Positions 19,102 to 26,849 of a stretch of DNA of 64,000 nucleotides are shown here, one piece after another; the first letter of the stretch is position 1; the number at the start of each line of letters is the position of its first letter. Under the pieces are notes generated by a model. That model ran no database searches and was not told where the DNA came from. It was given only the letters and a program-made list of their open reading frames with translations. Where the stretch lies: contig NZ_CP011120.1 of the NCBI RefSeq assembly GCF_001628715.1, forward strand, positions 186,001 to 250,000, given 5' to 3'. The position numbers and the translations under genes were made by a program. The DNA is from Acetobacter oryzifermentans. GTDB taxonomy: Bacteria; Pseudomonadota; Alphaproteobacteria; Acetobacterales; Acetobacteraceae.

Positions 19102-19342
19102 CTATAAATTTTCTTAAAGAGAATTATAAAATACAAAACATGATTTCATATTTTTTGTATGATTTCGTGTAGTGCGTATCAACACTCAGGGACTACATAT
19201 GGTCAATTTTGTAGTGAAAACATGGAAAATTTATATAACTCAGAAGCAAATGCCGGATATTGTATGATGGAATCCATCTGAGGCACTACATATTGTATTT
19301 ACAGGTGATCAAAAAATAATCACAAAAAACTAAATAAAAACA

Positions 19343-19356
19343 TTGTAATATTACAA
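19343..19356. promoter_or_regulatory. 14-bp perfect palindrome upstream of 205-codon gene
   Basis: TTGTAATATTACAA is a perfect palindrome 55 bases before the next start, followed by a -10-like TATAGTATAAG. The roughly 310 bases between 19102 and 19411 are very AT-rich and hold no gene; a 9-mer ACTACATAT occurs twice (19192-19200, 19285-19293). It may be an operator. Confidence 0.35.
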
Positions 19357-19411
19357 AAAATATAGTATAAGAATTTTTACCGGCACAAGAGACCGGGAAT
19401 ATTTGGAATTT

Positions 19412-20029
19412 ATGAAAAAGGAAAATGTTACACGCATTCAGTCAATGATTGACCGGATTAAAGCTCCTGATTTTGATCTGTCAAAGTCTGATAATTATAT
19501 TAAAGAAATTAGCGAAATATGTCCTCTTCCAGAAGCAGTTGAGATTCTTCGATCACTTCGGGACAAGGCAATTTATGAAAAAAAAGATCAACCAACAAAA
19601 GCCACTCTGAACTGTCTGACACATATTGTTGGCTGGACAGTATTTCCGGCAGAAGTGCAGGCGCATTTACGTAATGTTTTATATGAATTGAACAAGCTTG
19701 ATGATGATTGTTCTATTCTGGTTAAGGATTTGATGGAGCGTGGACGGTATCAGGTTCGATCAACATCCACAGGACAAAAATATATAGAATTCTGTCCAAG
19801 AACGGAGGCTGACTCAGAAAAAATATCAAAAGCCAAGAGCCTCCAGATACGTATGAAAAAGTTATCTGGCATTATCGTCGGTTATGATGATTCATTAAGA
19901 AAACTTCCAAATCCAGAATATGGATATATTTTTTCTGATCGTCCCAAAGCTTCTCCTAACCTGATTATTACGAATGAAGACCCTATGGAATTTCTTTCCC
20001 GCTGGATTAGCGAGAATGGAAGATTTTAA
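19412..20029 (+). CDS. Unknown protein, mobile-element backbone
   Basis: I do not recognise this 205-residue protein. It is mostly helical in its first half (SMIDRIKAPDF, LPEAVEILRSLRDKAIYEKK), mixed in the second, with no membrane spans or signal peptide. ATG 19412 is preferred over TTG 19403 because GGA lies a few bases upstream. Its stop overlaps the ATG of the next small gene (TAATG), and both precede the oriT, so a role in maintenance or mobilisation is plausible but unproven. Confidence 0.65.
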   Translation: MKKENVTRIQSMIDRIKAPDFDLSKSDNYIKEISEICPLPEAVEILRSLRDKAIYEKKDQPTKATLNCLTHIVGWTVFPAEVQAHLRNVLYELNKLDDDCSILVKDLMERGRYQVRSTSTGQKYIEFCPRTEADSEKISKAKSLQIRMKKLSGIIVGYDDSLRKLPNPEYGYIFSDRPKASPNLIITNEDPMEFLSRWISENGRF

Positions 20030-20214
20030 TGGGACGTAAACCCATATTTGAGAAACCCATGACACAGGTAGAACGTAACAGGCATTATCTGGATAAGTTG
20101 AAATCACGGGCCAAAAAGAATATCTCCGGAATTGAGCTGGTAGAGAATAAGAAGGATGCCGATAATAATATATTAAATTCATATCGGTATAACCCTGGTG
20201 TGTTAAGTTATTGA
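20029..20214 (+). CDS. Small basic protein next to oriT
   Basis: 61 residues, rich in Lys/Arg (MGRKPIFEKPMTQVERNRHYLDKLKSR is the first stretch, split here by function: a basic start and a helix). The pattern GRKP..EKPMT..ER..RY/HY.KL is common to short plasmid proteins thought to bind DNA. It is translationally coupled to the gene before it and lies just before the oriT. No named family. Confidence 0.6.
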   Translation: MGRKPIFEKPMTQVERNRHYLDKLKSRAKKNISGIELVENKKDADNNILNSYRYNPGVLSY

Positions 20215-20267
20215 ATAATACGAATTCCTGAAATCTGTTATAATATGAAACCTGTATTATAATAGTA

Positions 20268-20345
20268 TTGCCAGGCGTGGACTACGTTGACCCGTTCCAC
20301 GGTTCACTCCGTCCAGACTGGCAAGGGGCTCTGCCCCGTTGACCC
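20268..20345. other. Putative origin of transfer (oriT)
   Basis: Directly upstream of mobC. Nested inverted repeats: TTGCCAG (20268-20274) with CTGGCAA (20318-20324), and inside them CGTGGA (20276-20281) with TCCACG (20296-20301). These are followed at once by a GGGGC/GCCCC hairpin (20325-20337). CGTTGACCC is repeated directly (20285-20293, 20337-20345). Position and architecture fit a relaxase nicking region; the nic site itself is not located. Confidence 0.6.
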
Positions 20346-20370
20346 CATTTGAATGCAGGAATTTTACACA

Positions 20371-20745
20371 ATGAAAAATAAAATATTAAATAAAGGAAAA
20401 GCAGGAAGACCCAATATGAGACGAATGGAAACACGCTTGTCCATTCGTGCGAACCGTGAAGAGCTGGAGGCATGGAAGCAAACTGGACGTGAAGCCGGGT
20501 TTCATAATCTCGCCAGTTATTTCCGGTCTTTGATGTCTTCCAGATATTTTGTGAATGACGAAAAAAAACATCTTTTGGCAGAGTTGAATGAAGCCACCAA
20601 TCAGGTTGCACGATGTGGGAATAACCTGAACCAGATAGCCTATCATCTGAACGCTGGTGGACATGAGGACGCATCACGAGCAGTTTCTGAATGTCGTGAC
20701 ATTATCAAGACCATGAAGCGTATTATCATGGATATTCGAAGATGA
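20371..20745 (+). CDS. mobC: MobC-like mobilisation accessory protein
   Basis: About 124 residues. An N-terminal ribbon-helix-helix region (RRMETRLSIRANREELEAWKQTGREAG) is followed by the MobC signature EATNQVARCGNNLNQIAYHLNAG, which in this family helps the relaxase open oriT. I use ATG 20371 because AGGA lies 10 bases upstream; ATG 20353 would add six residues. The 3' end overlaps the relaxase start by four bases (ATGA), so the two proteins are made together. Confidence 0.88.
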   Translation: MKNKILNKGKAGRPNMRRMETRLSIRANREELEAWKQTGREAGFHNLASYFRSLMSSRYFVNDEKKHLLAELNEATNQVARCGNNLNQIAYHLNAGGHEDASRAVSECRDIIKTMKRIIMDIRR

Positions 20746-21755
20746 TTATCAGCTCAGAGCCTCTTATTGCCTCTCGTGGGGGTGGGGAGACCTGTGATCA
20801 TGTTTTTCGTGGCTCTGGAAATGAGTCCATAGACGTGATTCAGGGATCAGAGTTTGATGTTATGCAGACTTTTGATGAAGCCAGAGACAACCACGACAAA
20901 TATGCGGTGTGCCATTTCAAGATCAATCCCAAGCGAAATATTACGCATGAGCAGATGTTACAAAGTGTCAGTATGTTGGCTGTGGAATTTGGCTTTGAGC
21001 CGGATACCTGCACAATAGTCAGACATAGGAAGGTCAAGGCGGGTGAACCTGATGCGGATGAGCACTATCATCTCTATGCGTCATGGCGGAATAGTAATGG
21101 CAAATGCCTGGACAGTAGTTACATGAGAGTCAGGCAGGAAAAGATTTCACGTACGTCTGAATTCCTGTTTGGTCATGACATCGTAAAGGGACGCCATCAG
21201 GTTGCAGTCATTCGCCAGCTCCGAGACGAAGGTAAGGCTGATATTGCGGATCATATAGAGGCTCACACACCAGACCTGTATGAACCAGTGCAATCTGCTT
21301 TTACAGCCATCCAGCATCAATCAGCCTTGCGTCAGGGGGTTAATCTTGGAAAGCTGAGACGGTCCATCAGAGACCTACGTATAACCTCAGAATCATTTTC
21401 GAAAATGGTTGAGGGATTAAGTTCTCTGGGCGTGAGTATCCAGAAAGGAGAAAAAGCCAATACCTACATTATCGTGAATAACAAAAATAATAAGTTTCTT
21501 GGTTCTGCCAATCGTCTGTTTGAAATGAAGAAAGGGGAGTTTGCCAACCAGTATGAAGCCTTACAACAGGGAAAGGATACGAGCTTTGCGCTTTCTGAAG
21601 ATGAGAGGCCTGTAAAAGCTTCAGAGATGAGTGGTGATGAGGATTTCTCTCCTGTAACTCCGGCTATTAGATTGCGCCAATGCCGTCTGTGGCTAATAAG
21701 GGCATTCCATCCAGAAGTGGAGCTTCTGACATCAGGGCCGATCATTTTGCGATGA
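20742..21755 (+). CDS. mobA: Relaxase MobA (MOBP-like)
   Basis: A DNA-nicking relaxase. The N-terminal domain shows the pattern of a MobA/VirD2-type enzyme, with a HIS-rich metal motif in the DEHYHLYASWR segment (residues about 107-117) and a conserved acidic/helical region (ITHEQMLQSVSMLAVEFGFE). The C-terminal end after about residue 310 (RLRQCRLWLIRAFHPEVELL) looks unlike the rest, and the following frame reads more naturally, so the gene may be frameshifted near 21671-21700. It is coupled to mobC. It would nick the adjacent oriT and allow transfer by a helper conjugation system. Confidence 0.8.
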   Translation: MIISSEPLIASRGGGETCDHVFRGSGNESIDVIQGSEFDVMQTFDEARDNHDKYAVCHFKINPKRNITHEQMLQSVSMLAVEFGFEPDTCTIVRHRKVKAGEPDADEHYHLYASWRNSNGKCLDSSYMRVRQEKISRTSEFLFGHDIVKGRHQVAVIRQLRDEGKADIADHIEAHTPDLYEPVQSAFTAIQHQSALRQGVNLGKLRRSIRDLRITSESFSKMVEGLSSLGVSIQKGEKANTYIIVNNKNNKFLGSANRLFEMKKGEFANQYEALQQGKDTSFALSEDERPVKASEMSGDEDFSPVTPAIRLRQCRLWLIRAFHPEVELLTSGPIILR

Positions 21756-22468
21756 CTGATGGCATGTCGCGTGAACAGAAGGCTTCCATTGCTTTCCAGA
21801 ATGAAGAAGCTAACCGGAAAGCATCTGTCGAAAAAGAGGCACTCGCGAACCAGAAAAAGTTTGCAGATGATCTGTTACAGATGATGTCTGACTTTGATAA
21901 GAAATGGAAACATGTTCCCAAAGAGCCCTTTTCTGATCCAAACAGTCGAAACTCTGTGCTGATAAGAGAAAAGCATGAGAGCATCCTGAAGCCATTGAGA
22001 GTCAGATATCATGCGGAACAGCAGAAATGGTTTAATGGCTCATCCACACGCAAGGCTTTGCAGGAATTCAACGACGCTTTGAAGAGGCTCAGATATGACA
22101 GAGATGATTTCAAGGAATTAGATATTCTGAATAATGACGACCATTTTCATTACTCTCTGAACTGGATGGCAGATTTCTACGTAGCTGGTCGTGAAAGAAA
22201 GCATAAGGAATGGCAAGATGATAACTCTGTTAAAAGCTACCTGAAGGCAAAGAAGGATTTTGATGAGCTATATGTCTACATTCAAAAAACAGGAAATGTA
22301 GAACTCCTTAGGGACGCTCTCAGAAATCCTGTTCATGCATTGCAAAAAATTCGGGATGCAAAAAAAATTAAGGAGACCACAATGGAGAGAGGTATAAGCA
22401 AAGAGAAAATCATATCAATGGGGAAAAAGAAAATTGTTAATAATGGTATTATATATGTATATACATAG
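21680..22468 (+). CDS. Helical mobilisation protein or frameshifted MobA C-terminus
   Basis: A charged, mostly helical protein of up to 262 residues (EEANRKASVEKEALANQKKFADDLL). Its early part (GASDIRADHFAMTDGMSREQK) resembles the middle segment of longer MobA proteins, and ATG 21680 has no ribosome-binding site, which favours a continuation of mobA after a frameshift. Against that, an internal ATG at 21752 overlaps the mobA stop in an ATGA and would give a normally coupled 238-residue gene. I cannot decide between these. Confidence 0.6.
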   Translation: MPSVANKGIPSRSGASDIRADHFAMTDGMSREQKASIAFQNEEANRKASVEKEALANQKKFADDLLQMMSDFDKKWKHVPKEPFSDPNSRNSVLIREKHESILKPLRVRYHAEQQKWFNGSSTRKALQEFNDALKRLRYDRDDFKELDILNNDDHFHYSLNWMADFYVAGRERKHKEWQDDNSVKSYLKAKKDFDELYVYIQKTGNVELLRDALRNPVHALQKIRDAKKIKETTMERGISKEKIISMGKKKIVNNGIIYVYT

Positions 22469-22514
22469 AGTTTTTAATTTATTCTTGATTTTAATATATA
22501 ATAATGGTAGATAT

Positions 22515-22550
22515 AAAAAAGCCCTTGAGAGATTGGCGTCTCTAAAGGGC
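22515..22550 (-). terminator. Intrinsic terminator on minus strand
   Basis: GCCCTTGAGAGA (22521-22532) pairs with TCTCTAAAGGGC (22539-22550) with one mismatch and a 6-base loop. On the minus strand it is followed by six T (22520-22515). No minus-strand protein gene lies upstream, so it most likely ends a small RNA. Confidence 0.7.
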
Positions 22551-22613
22551 GGGATTGCAGGGAGGAGGAAAAGAACGCCCCCGCAAGAGGTTTTATTAGG
22601 TTAGATTGTAGAT
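22515..22613 (-). ncRNA. Putative antisense RNA in leader of primase gene
   Basis: An extended -10 element (TGCTATAAT on minus, 22628-22620) and a strong terminator (22550-22515) define a transcript of about 95-100 bases opposite the leader of the primase gene. It contains a second possible stem (TTGCGGGGG with CTCCCTGCAA, imperfect) before the terminator. Small counter-transcribed RNAs of this size control replication genes on ColE2- and other plasmids. No protein frame explains the signals. This is inferred from the signals alone. Confidence 0.45.
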
Positions 22614-22619
22614 AGAGTA

Positions 22620-22628
22620 ATTATAGCA
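22620..22628 (-). promoter_or_regulatory. Extended -10 promoter for antisense RNA
   Basis: Reads TGCTATAAT on the minus strand, a perfect extended -10. No good -35 is present at 17 bases, which extended -10 promoters tolerate. A start near 22613 is expected. Confidence 0.45.
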
Positions 22629-22721
22629 CAAAGTCAACAATAAAAATAGAATTTCTTTCTTTTCCTTCTCATGGTTTTCAAATGAAGACTTTCTGTGATC
22701 CTAATTTTTGGGAAACAGAAG

Positions 22722-24470
22722 ATGGAACAGACATGTAAAAAAGTTATTAAAGAAAATGATATTCCTGACGAAAACGAAGGGCCAGATGAGGAAAAGTTTC
22801 TATCTGAAAGCTTTCTACCCCCTGACATTTCAACATTTTGGGATGTTTCAAGATTCCCGAAAAATCGGGATGGTTCTCAGTGCTATGTAAGCATTTTAGG
22901 ATTCTGGAAAGATTTCTGGCGTCCAAAATATTATGATCCGGCCACTCAGGAACAAAAGCCAGGTAACAGAATCTTCAGAAGGTATTTTCCTGCGACAGAA
23001 GAAGGAATGCAGGGAATCAGGGGCTTGATAGAGAGCAATAAATTTGAGGCTTTGTATCGTTCTCAGGCATTCTTTCCGAAGATTAGAAAGACCCAGAGGA
23101 AAGAGGATATTTCAGCCATATCTCATGCATGGCTTGATCTGGATATCAATAAGCTTGGTGAAAGACGTAAGCTTATCAGGGGAGACAGGGCAAAAGGTAT
23201 TTTTGACAGGTGGGTTGATAATGATCACTATCGTTCTGAACTCTTTCAGGAATGGCAATCTCTGGATGATGCAGGAAAAGCTGAATGGCTTATTTCTCAT
23301 TGTGTGAATAACGAAATACCGGAGCCTACGGAAGTTGTGTTGTCTGGTGGTGGTGCCTACCTGTTATGGCAATTCACAGATACCGTGTTTATCAGAAGGC
23401 GACGCAGGAAGGCCGGGCAGAAAAATTCACCTTGCTCTTATATTGATGTCATTGAGGACATTCACAGGAATCTGCGTAATCGTCTGGATTATCTGATGGC
23501 AGATATCACACCGTGTTCTGCTCAGACTGTTTTGAGGATTCCGGGGTCAATCAATTATAAATATTCTCCTTTGGGACATTCATGCAGGTCAGTGTGGTTT
23601 AACGTAGATAATCGTTATAGCTCGGATGATTTCAAACAGCGTGTGCTGGGTATTGCACCTTATGCAGGAACTGAACGATATCAGCAGGCAAAAGAGATTG
23701 ATGCTATTCGTGCAAAGGCAAGAAAGCAGGGAGAGAAGAGCTACAGGGACAATGCCCAGAAATGGAGCCAGAAGGCATCTCTGAAGGCTGACAATCCTGA
23801 TAATGGGAATATCGTCCAGTTTCCTGTTAAAGCCTCTAAAAACTCACCCTATAAGCAATCAAGGCGTATCATTGGTGATCTGAAGGAACTGGCAAAGCTG
23901 AGATGGGGTGGAAGTGTCATGGAAGGCTACAGGGATATGTTCTGTCATATCGCTGTTTCCATGGCGTCAGCACATTTCCAGAATAATCCTAATGAGCTGT
24001 TGCCCTATGTGAAAGCCCAGATGGAAGATATTATTCCCTCTGATTATCTGGCTCAGCATTTTGAAAGCGATAATATCACGAGCCTGAATAAACTGATGAC
24101 TGCATGTGATGTGTCTGATGTGAAGCCGGGTTTCTGTTCATGGCGTTATGCCTACAGCATTGATCGGATCATTGAAAAACTTGCGATCACCGAAGATGAA
24201 ATGAAGCATCTGGATTGTCTGGTTTCCAAGAGCATCAAGAAAGAAAGGCGGAAACAGACTGACAAGGTTTATCAAGCCAAAAAGCGCAGGAATGCAGGGT
24301 CTGTCAGAAGAGAACACTATGAAGGGGAGGTATTGTCCAAAACAAAACCATGGGAAAAACTTGGAATATGTCGCAGGACATGGGAAAGACGACAAAAGAA
24401 ATCCCAGAGAGCTTCTGTTGATAGTGACGTTAAAAGCTCTGAATCAAACCTTCTGGCAAATGTTGGATGA
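22722..24470 (+). CDS. Archaeo-eukaryotic-type primase / replication protein
   Basis: About 582 residues. The three sequence marks of the AEP (prim-pol) fold are visible: the metal-binding DxD in AWLDLDINKLG (about residue 143), the strand-turn VVLSGGGAYLLWQF (about residue 207), and VLRIPGSINYKY (about residue 272). A helical middle and a basic C-terminus follow, ending in a probable helix-turn-helix (LGICRRTWERRQKK). ATG 22722 follows GGGA; a GTG at 22695 would extend it by nine residues. It most likely primes or initiates replication of the excised element. A putative antisense RNA lies in its leader, and 385 bases without a gene follow it. Confidence 0.8.
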   Translation: MEQTCKKVIKENDIPDENEGPDEEKFLSESFLPPDISTFWDVSRFPKNRDGSQCYVSILGFWKDFWRPKYYDPATQEQKPGNRIFRRYFPATEEGMQGIRGLIESNKFEALYRSQAFFPKIRKTQRKEDISAISHAWLDLDINKLGERRKLIRGDRAKGIFDRWVDNDHYRSELFQEWQSLDDAGKAEWLISHCVNNEIPEPTEVVLSGGGAYLLWQFTDTVFIRRRRRKAGQKNSPCSYIDVIEDIHRNLRNRLDYLMADITPCSAQTVLRIPGSINYKYSPLGHSCRSVWFNVDNRYSSDDFKQRVLGIAPYAGTERYQQAKEIDAIRAKARKQGEKSYRDNAQKWSQKASLKADNPDNGNIVQFPVKASKNSPYKQSRRIIGDLKELAKLRWGGSVMEGYRDMFCHIAVSMASAHFQNNPNELLPYVKAQMEDIIPSDYLAQHFESDNITSLNKLMTACDVSDVKPGFCSWRYAYSIDRIIEKLAITEDEMKHLDCLVSKSIKKERRKQTDKVYQAKKRRNAGSVRREHYEGEVLSKTKPWEKLGICRRTWERRQKKSQRASVDSDVKSSESNLLANVG

Positions 24471-24644
24471 CTGAAATTTTCTCACCATGATTTGCTATAG
24501 GTTCTTATTCTGTTTTCATGTGTCGCAAGTCCATCGCAAATAATATATAGGTTCGTAGGTGGGGGTGTAGGGGGATAAGTTTTCATAGACCAAAGATTTG
24601 TTATCATGTTTCCAATTTATTGATCTTCAGAATTCAGAAATTAA

Positions 24645-24697
24645 GGGAGAAGAGAAAGGGAGGGGGTAGGTCCAGGATGCCCCTTCCTGCTTCTCCC
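24645..24697. repeat. Long interrupted inverted repeat
   Basis: GGGAGAAG (24645-24652) and CTTCTCCC (24690-24697) are perfect inverted copies, with further G-rich and C-rich arms inside (GGGAGGGG opposite CCCCTTCC, imperfect). This lies in the gene-free stretch 24471-24855 between the primase and the integrase. It could be a terminator-like or origin structure. The sequence TATAGGTTC also occurs twice nearby. Confidence 0.45.
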
Positions 24698-24855
24698 ATG
24701 GATAAGATGCCGGCAACTCACATGAGAAAAAATTATAAAAAATAAAAAAGTTTATCCCTGAATCTTATCGTCATCTTACAGCTCAAATCCTGTGGATTAT
24801 TGGCATTATGATTGTTGTGGGTGAGATGGCACTTAAAACCCTATGGAAATGAATT

Positions 24856-26576
24856 TTAAGCCTCTCCCATAAGTGTCCTGATATCCCAGAAATCCGGATA
24901 CTGCATGGACTCAGCCACCTGAACGATATTTTCAAGATCGATACCATCCAGATATCGCTTTACGCCTTCTGAGTGATGTCCGTATTCATGGCCGAGAAAA
25001 TCATCAATCCAGAGTTCTCTGATGCCGGTGTCGCCTCCTGGCGTATTTCTGAGCTTGGTGGAGACATTATGACGAAAGCTGTGAAAAACAATAGTAGAGG
25101 ACTTAATGCCAAGCCGGTTTTTGAATGTTGAGAATTTTCCTCCAAAGCCCACGCTTCGTTTTTTATCCCTTCCGCTGAATGTCAGTTCGTTAAAGAGGTA
25201 ATAATTGGCACTCTTGGCCCATTCCAGAATCCCAGCTTCAATCAGTTTGTGGTGGATAGGAATAACCCTTTCACCGGCCTCAGTCTTGGGGTTCCACGCC
25301 TCCGCTGGTCTGTTACGTCGTGGCAGATGCTCACAGATATTGAAACACCAGACGCCTTTGATGTTGATGACATCCAGCTTCCGCAACCGACATATTTCTT
25401 CCAGCCTCATCCCTGTATACGACCCAATGCCGACAATCATACCAAATGTTCTTTGGGAAATCTGGCCGGGAGGCCATGGGGTGTCGATGAGTTTCCGCAG
25501 GTCGTCCTCAGGCCACGCTTTATAGCCATCGCCCTTCAGTTTTCGGCCAAAAGACCAGTCTTTGAAGACATTGGAGCCTCGGTTCACCAGTTCCTTTTTT
25601 TCATGAAAGGTCCATAGGATCGACATCTTGGAGAAATGGTTTTTGATGGTTTTGGTTTTGAGAAGGGCTTTTATGCGGTTCCGCTTTGCATATTTAATAA
25701 GTTCATCAACCGTAAGTTCCTTGGTTTTACCCTTTCCATAGGTACCGGGAATCTGGGTCATCATTTCGATATATTTATTGGCGTGCTTACTGGAATAAGT
25801 GCGGATAGGTTCATCGCCATTGATTTCAATCCATCTGCGATAGACGTTAGTCATCATAGCCAGTTCGCTGTTTGGCTTGGTTTTAATCTCTGGTGACGTC
25901 ATGAAGGTAGAGACTGCTTCCGAGAACAGGGGAGAGGGTTTCACTTCCAGTTGTTGGAAGACAGGAGCCAATGTTTCCCGTAACAGTGCAGACTGATTTT
26001 CAAAGACCTTGATGGTTTCCTGATGGCCTTGGACTCTGGACGCAAGGATTTCACCTGAACGGATCAGCTTTTCCATTGCGGGTTCGGCTGTATCCTTGAG
26101 ATAGCCGGTGAGCGCGGTCATGCGGTCTGTCTCTCTGACATGGGACAGGAGATGTTCAGCGTTGATGGTCTTGTATTGGGAGATCAGCGACGCAATTTCG
26201 AGCTCATATGACCGGATTATGGCCTCTAGGAAATTCCTGGCATTATCATTGTCAAGATATGACCGTACGCATTCTGTCAGGCTGTCTCTTGTTTCCTGAG
26301 CTCCGCTGGTTTCCGGGGAAGGATGGAGCGTCTGAGAAGGTCAGCATAATCCTGCTTTTCCTCATCCGATATAATCCACGGTTCATGAGCCATCGCGTGT
26401 TCGATCTTTGCAAAAAGTGCCTGTGTTCGTTCGTATGCTGTTCCAGCACGGATTAGTGCGATTTTCCTTGATCTGGTGAACAGCGAAAAGCAGATTTCAT
26501 TCTTTTTAAGAGTATCACGGAATCGTGATGGAACTCGTGTCCTGAAATAGAAACCTGTTGCCCGGCACTGGAGCAT
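24856..26576 (-). pseudogene. Tyrosine recombinase / integrase, frameshifted
   Basis: Two frames together encode one integrase. The N-terminal piece begins at ATG 26576 (MLQCRATGFYFRTRVPSRFR), which aligns residue for residue with the start of the left integrase. It stops at 26277. The rest lies in the next frame, which is open from at least 26340 to 24856. The switch probably falls near AELRKQE joining TRDSLTECVRSYL. The catalytic residues are intact: Arg in SYTGMRLEEI, Lys in PKTEAGERVIPIH, HxxR in FHSFRHNVSTKL, His in LGHEYGH and Tyr in VKRYLDG. A one-base change has split the gene unless a -1 ribosomal frameshift is used. It adjoins the tRNA-Leu target. Confidence 0.8.
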
Positions 26577-26610
26577 GTTTCTGCCTTGTTCATCGTCCCC
26601 CGCCAAAGCC

Positions 26611-26627
26611 TGTGTAAGACCTTGTGT
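26611..26627. repeat. Arm-type integrase site candidate (right end)
   Basis: TGTGTAAGACCTTGTGT lies about 67 bp inside the right att core and matches 9388-9404 at 16 of 17 bases. TTGTGTAAG overlaps it as a second partial copy. It lies between the integrase gene and the tRNA. Confidence 0.5.
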
Positions 26628-26690
26628 AAGAGTTTGCGGGGTCTATGTTTCTGGAAATCCAGAATAATGAACAAAAACAATGAGTTATGG

Positions 26691-26777
26691 TGGTGCGAAC
26701 TGCGGGACTCGAACCCGCACGCCTTTTACAGGCTGGAGATTTTAAGTCTCCTGCGTCTACCATTCCGCCAAGTTCGC
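26691..26777 (-). tRNA. tRNA-Leu(TAA)
   Basis: 87 bases including the encoded CCA. The acceptor stem GCGAACT pairs with AGTTCGC, and the anticodon arm GGAGA-CTTAAAA-TCTCC gives anticodon TAA. A long variable arm is present, as required for a leucine tRNA, and the T arm has GGTTCGAGTC. It is intact and serves as the integration target of the adjoining element, whose integration regenerates the 3' end. Confidence 0.96.
26694..26716. repeat. att core repeat (within tRNA-Leu 3' end)
   Basis: 23 bases identical to 9296-9318, spanning the discriminator base, acceptor 3' strand and part of the T arm of the tRNA-Leu gene. This is the integrase-proximal attachment site. Confidence 0.85.
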
Positions 26778-26849
26778 GCAGATGCAATGATGCATCTCTG
26801 ATGATTGAAAGCGTTTTAGCATGGTCGGAGAGAACTGCAACAGTATGTT

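Larger units (their letters stand above)
9296..26716. mobile_element. Putative integrative mobilizable element at tRNA-Leu
   Basis: A segment of about 17.4 kb is bounded by perfect 23-bp direct repeats of the tRNA-Leu(TAA) 3' end (9296-9318 and 26694-26716). A tyrosine recombinase lies beside the intact tRNA, and near-identical arm-like repeats lie about 70 bp inside each end. Cargo includes an RM pair, resolvases, an IS66-family insertion, oriT, mobC, mobA and a primase. The base composition is visibly more AT-rich than the chromosome to the right. No conjugation (type IV secretion) genes are seen, so transfer would need a helper. The integrase frame is broken, so self-excision is doubtful. 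Confidence 0.75.

Noticed and set aside
19192..19293. Two copies of ACTACATAT as possible iterons
   Set aside because: Only two copies of a 9-mer in AT-rich DNA, which can be chance.
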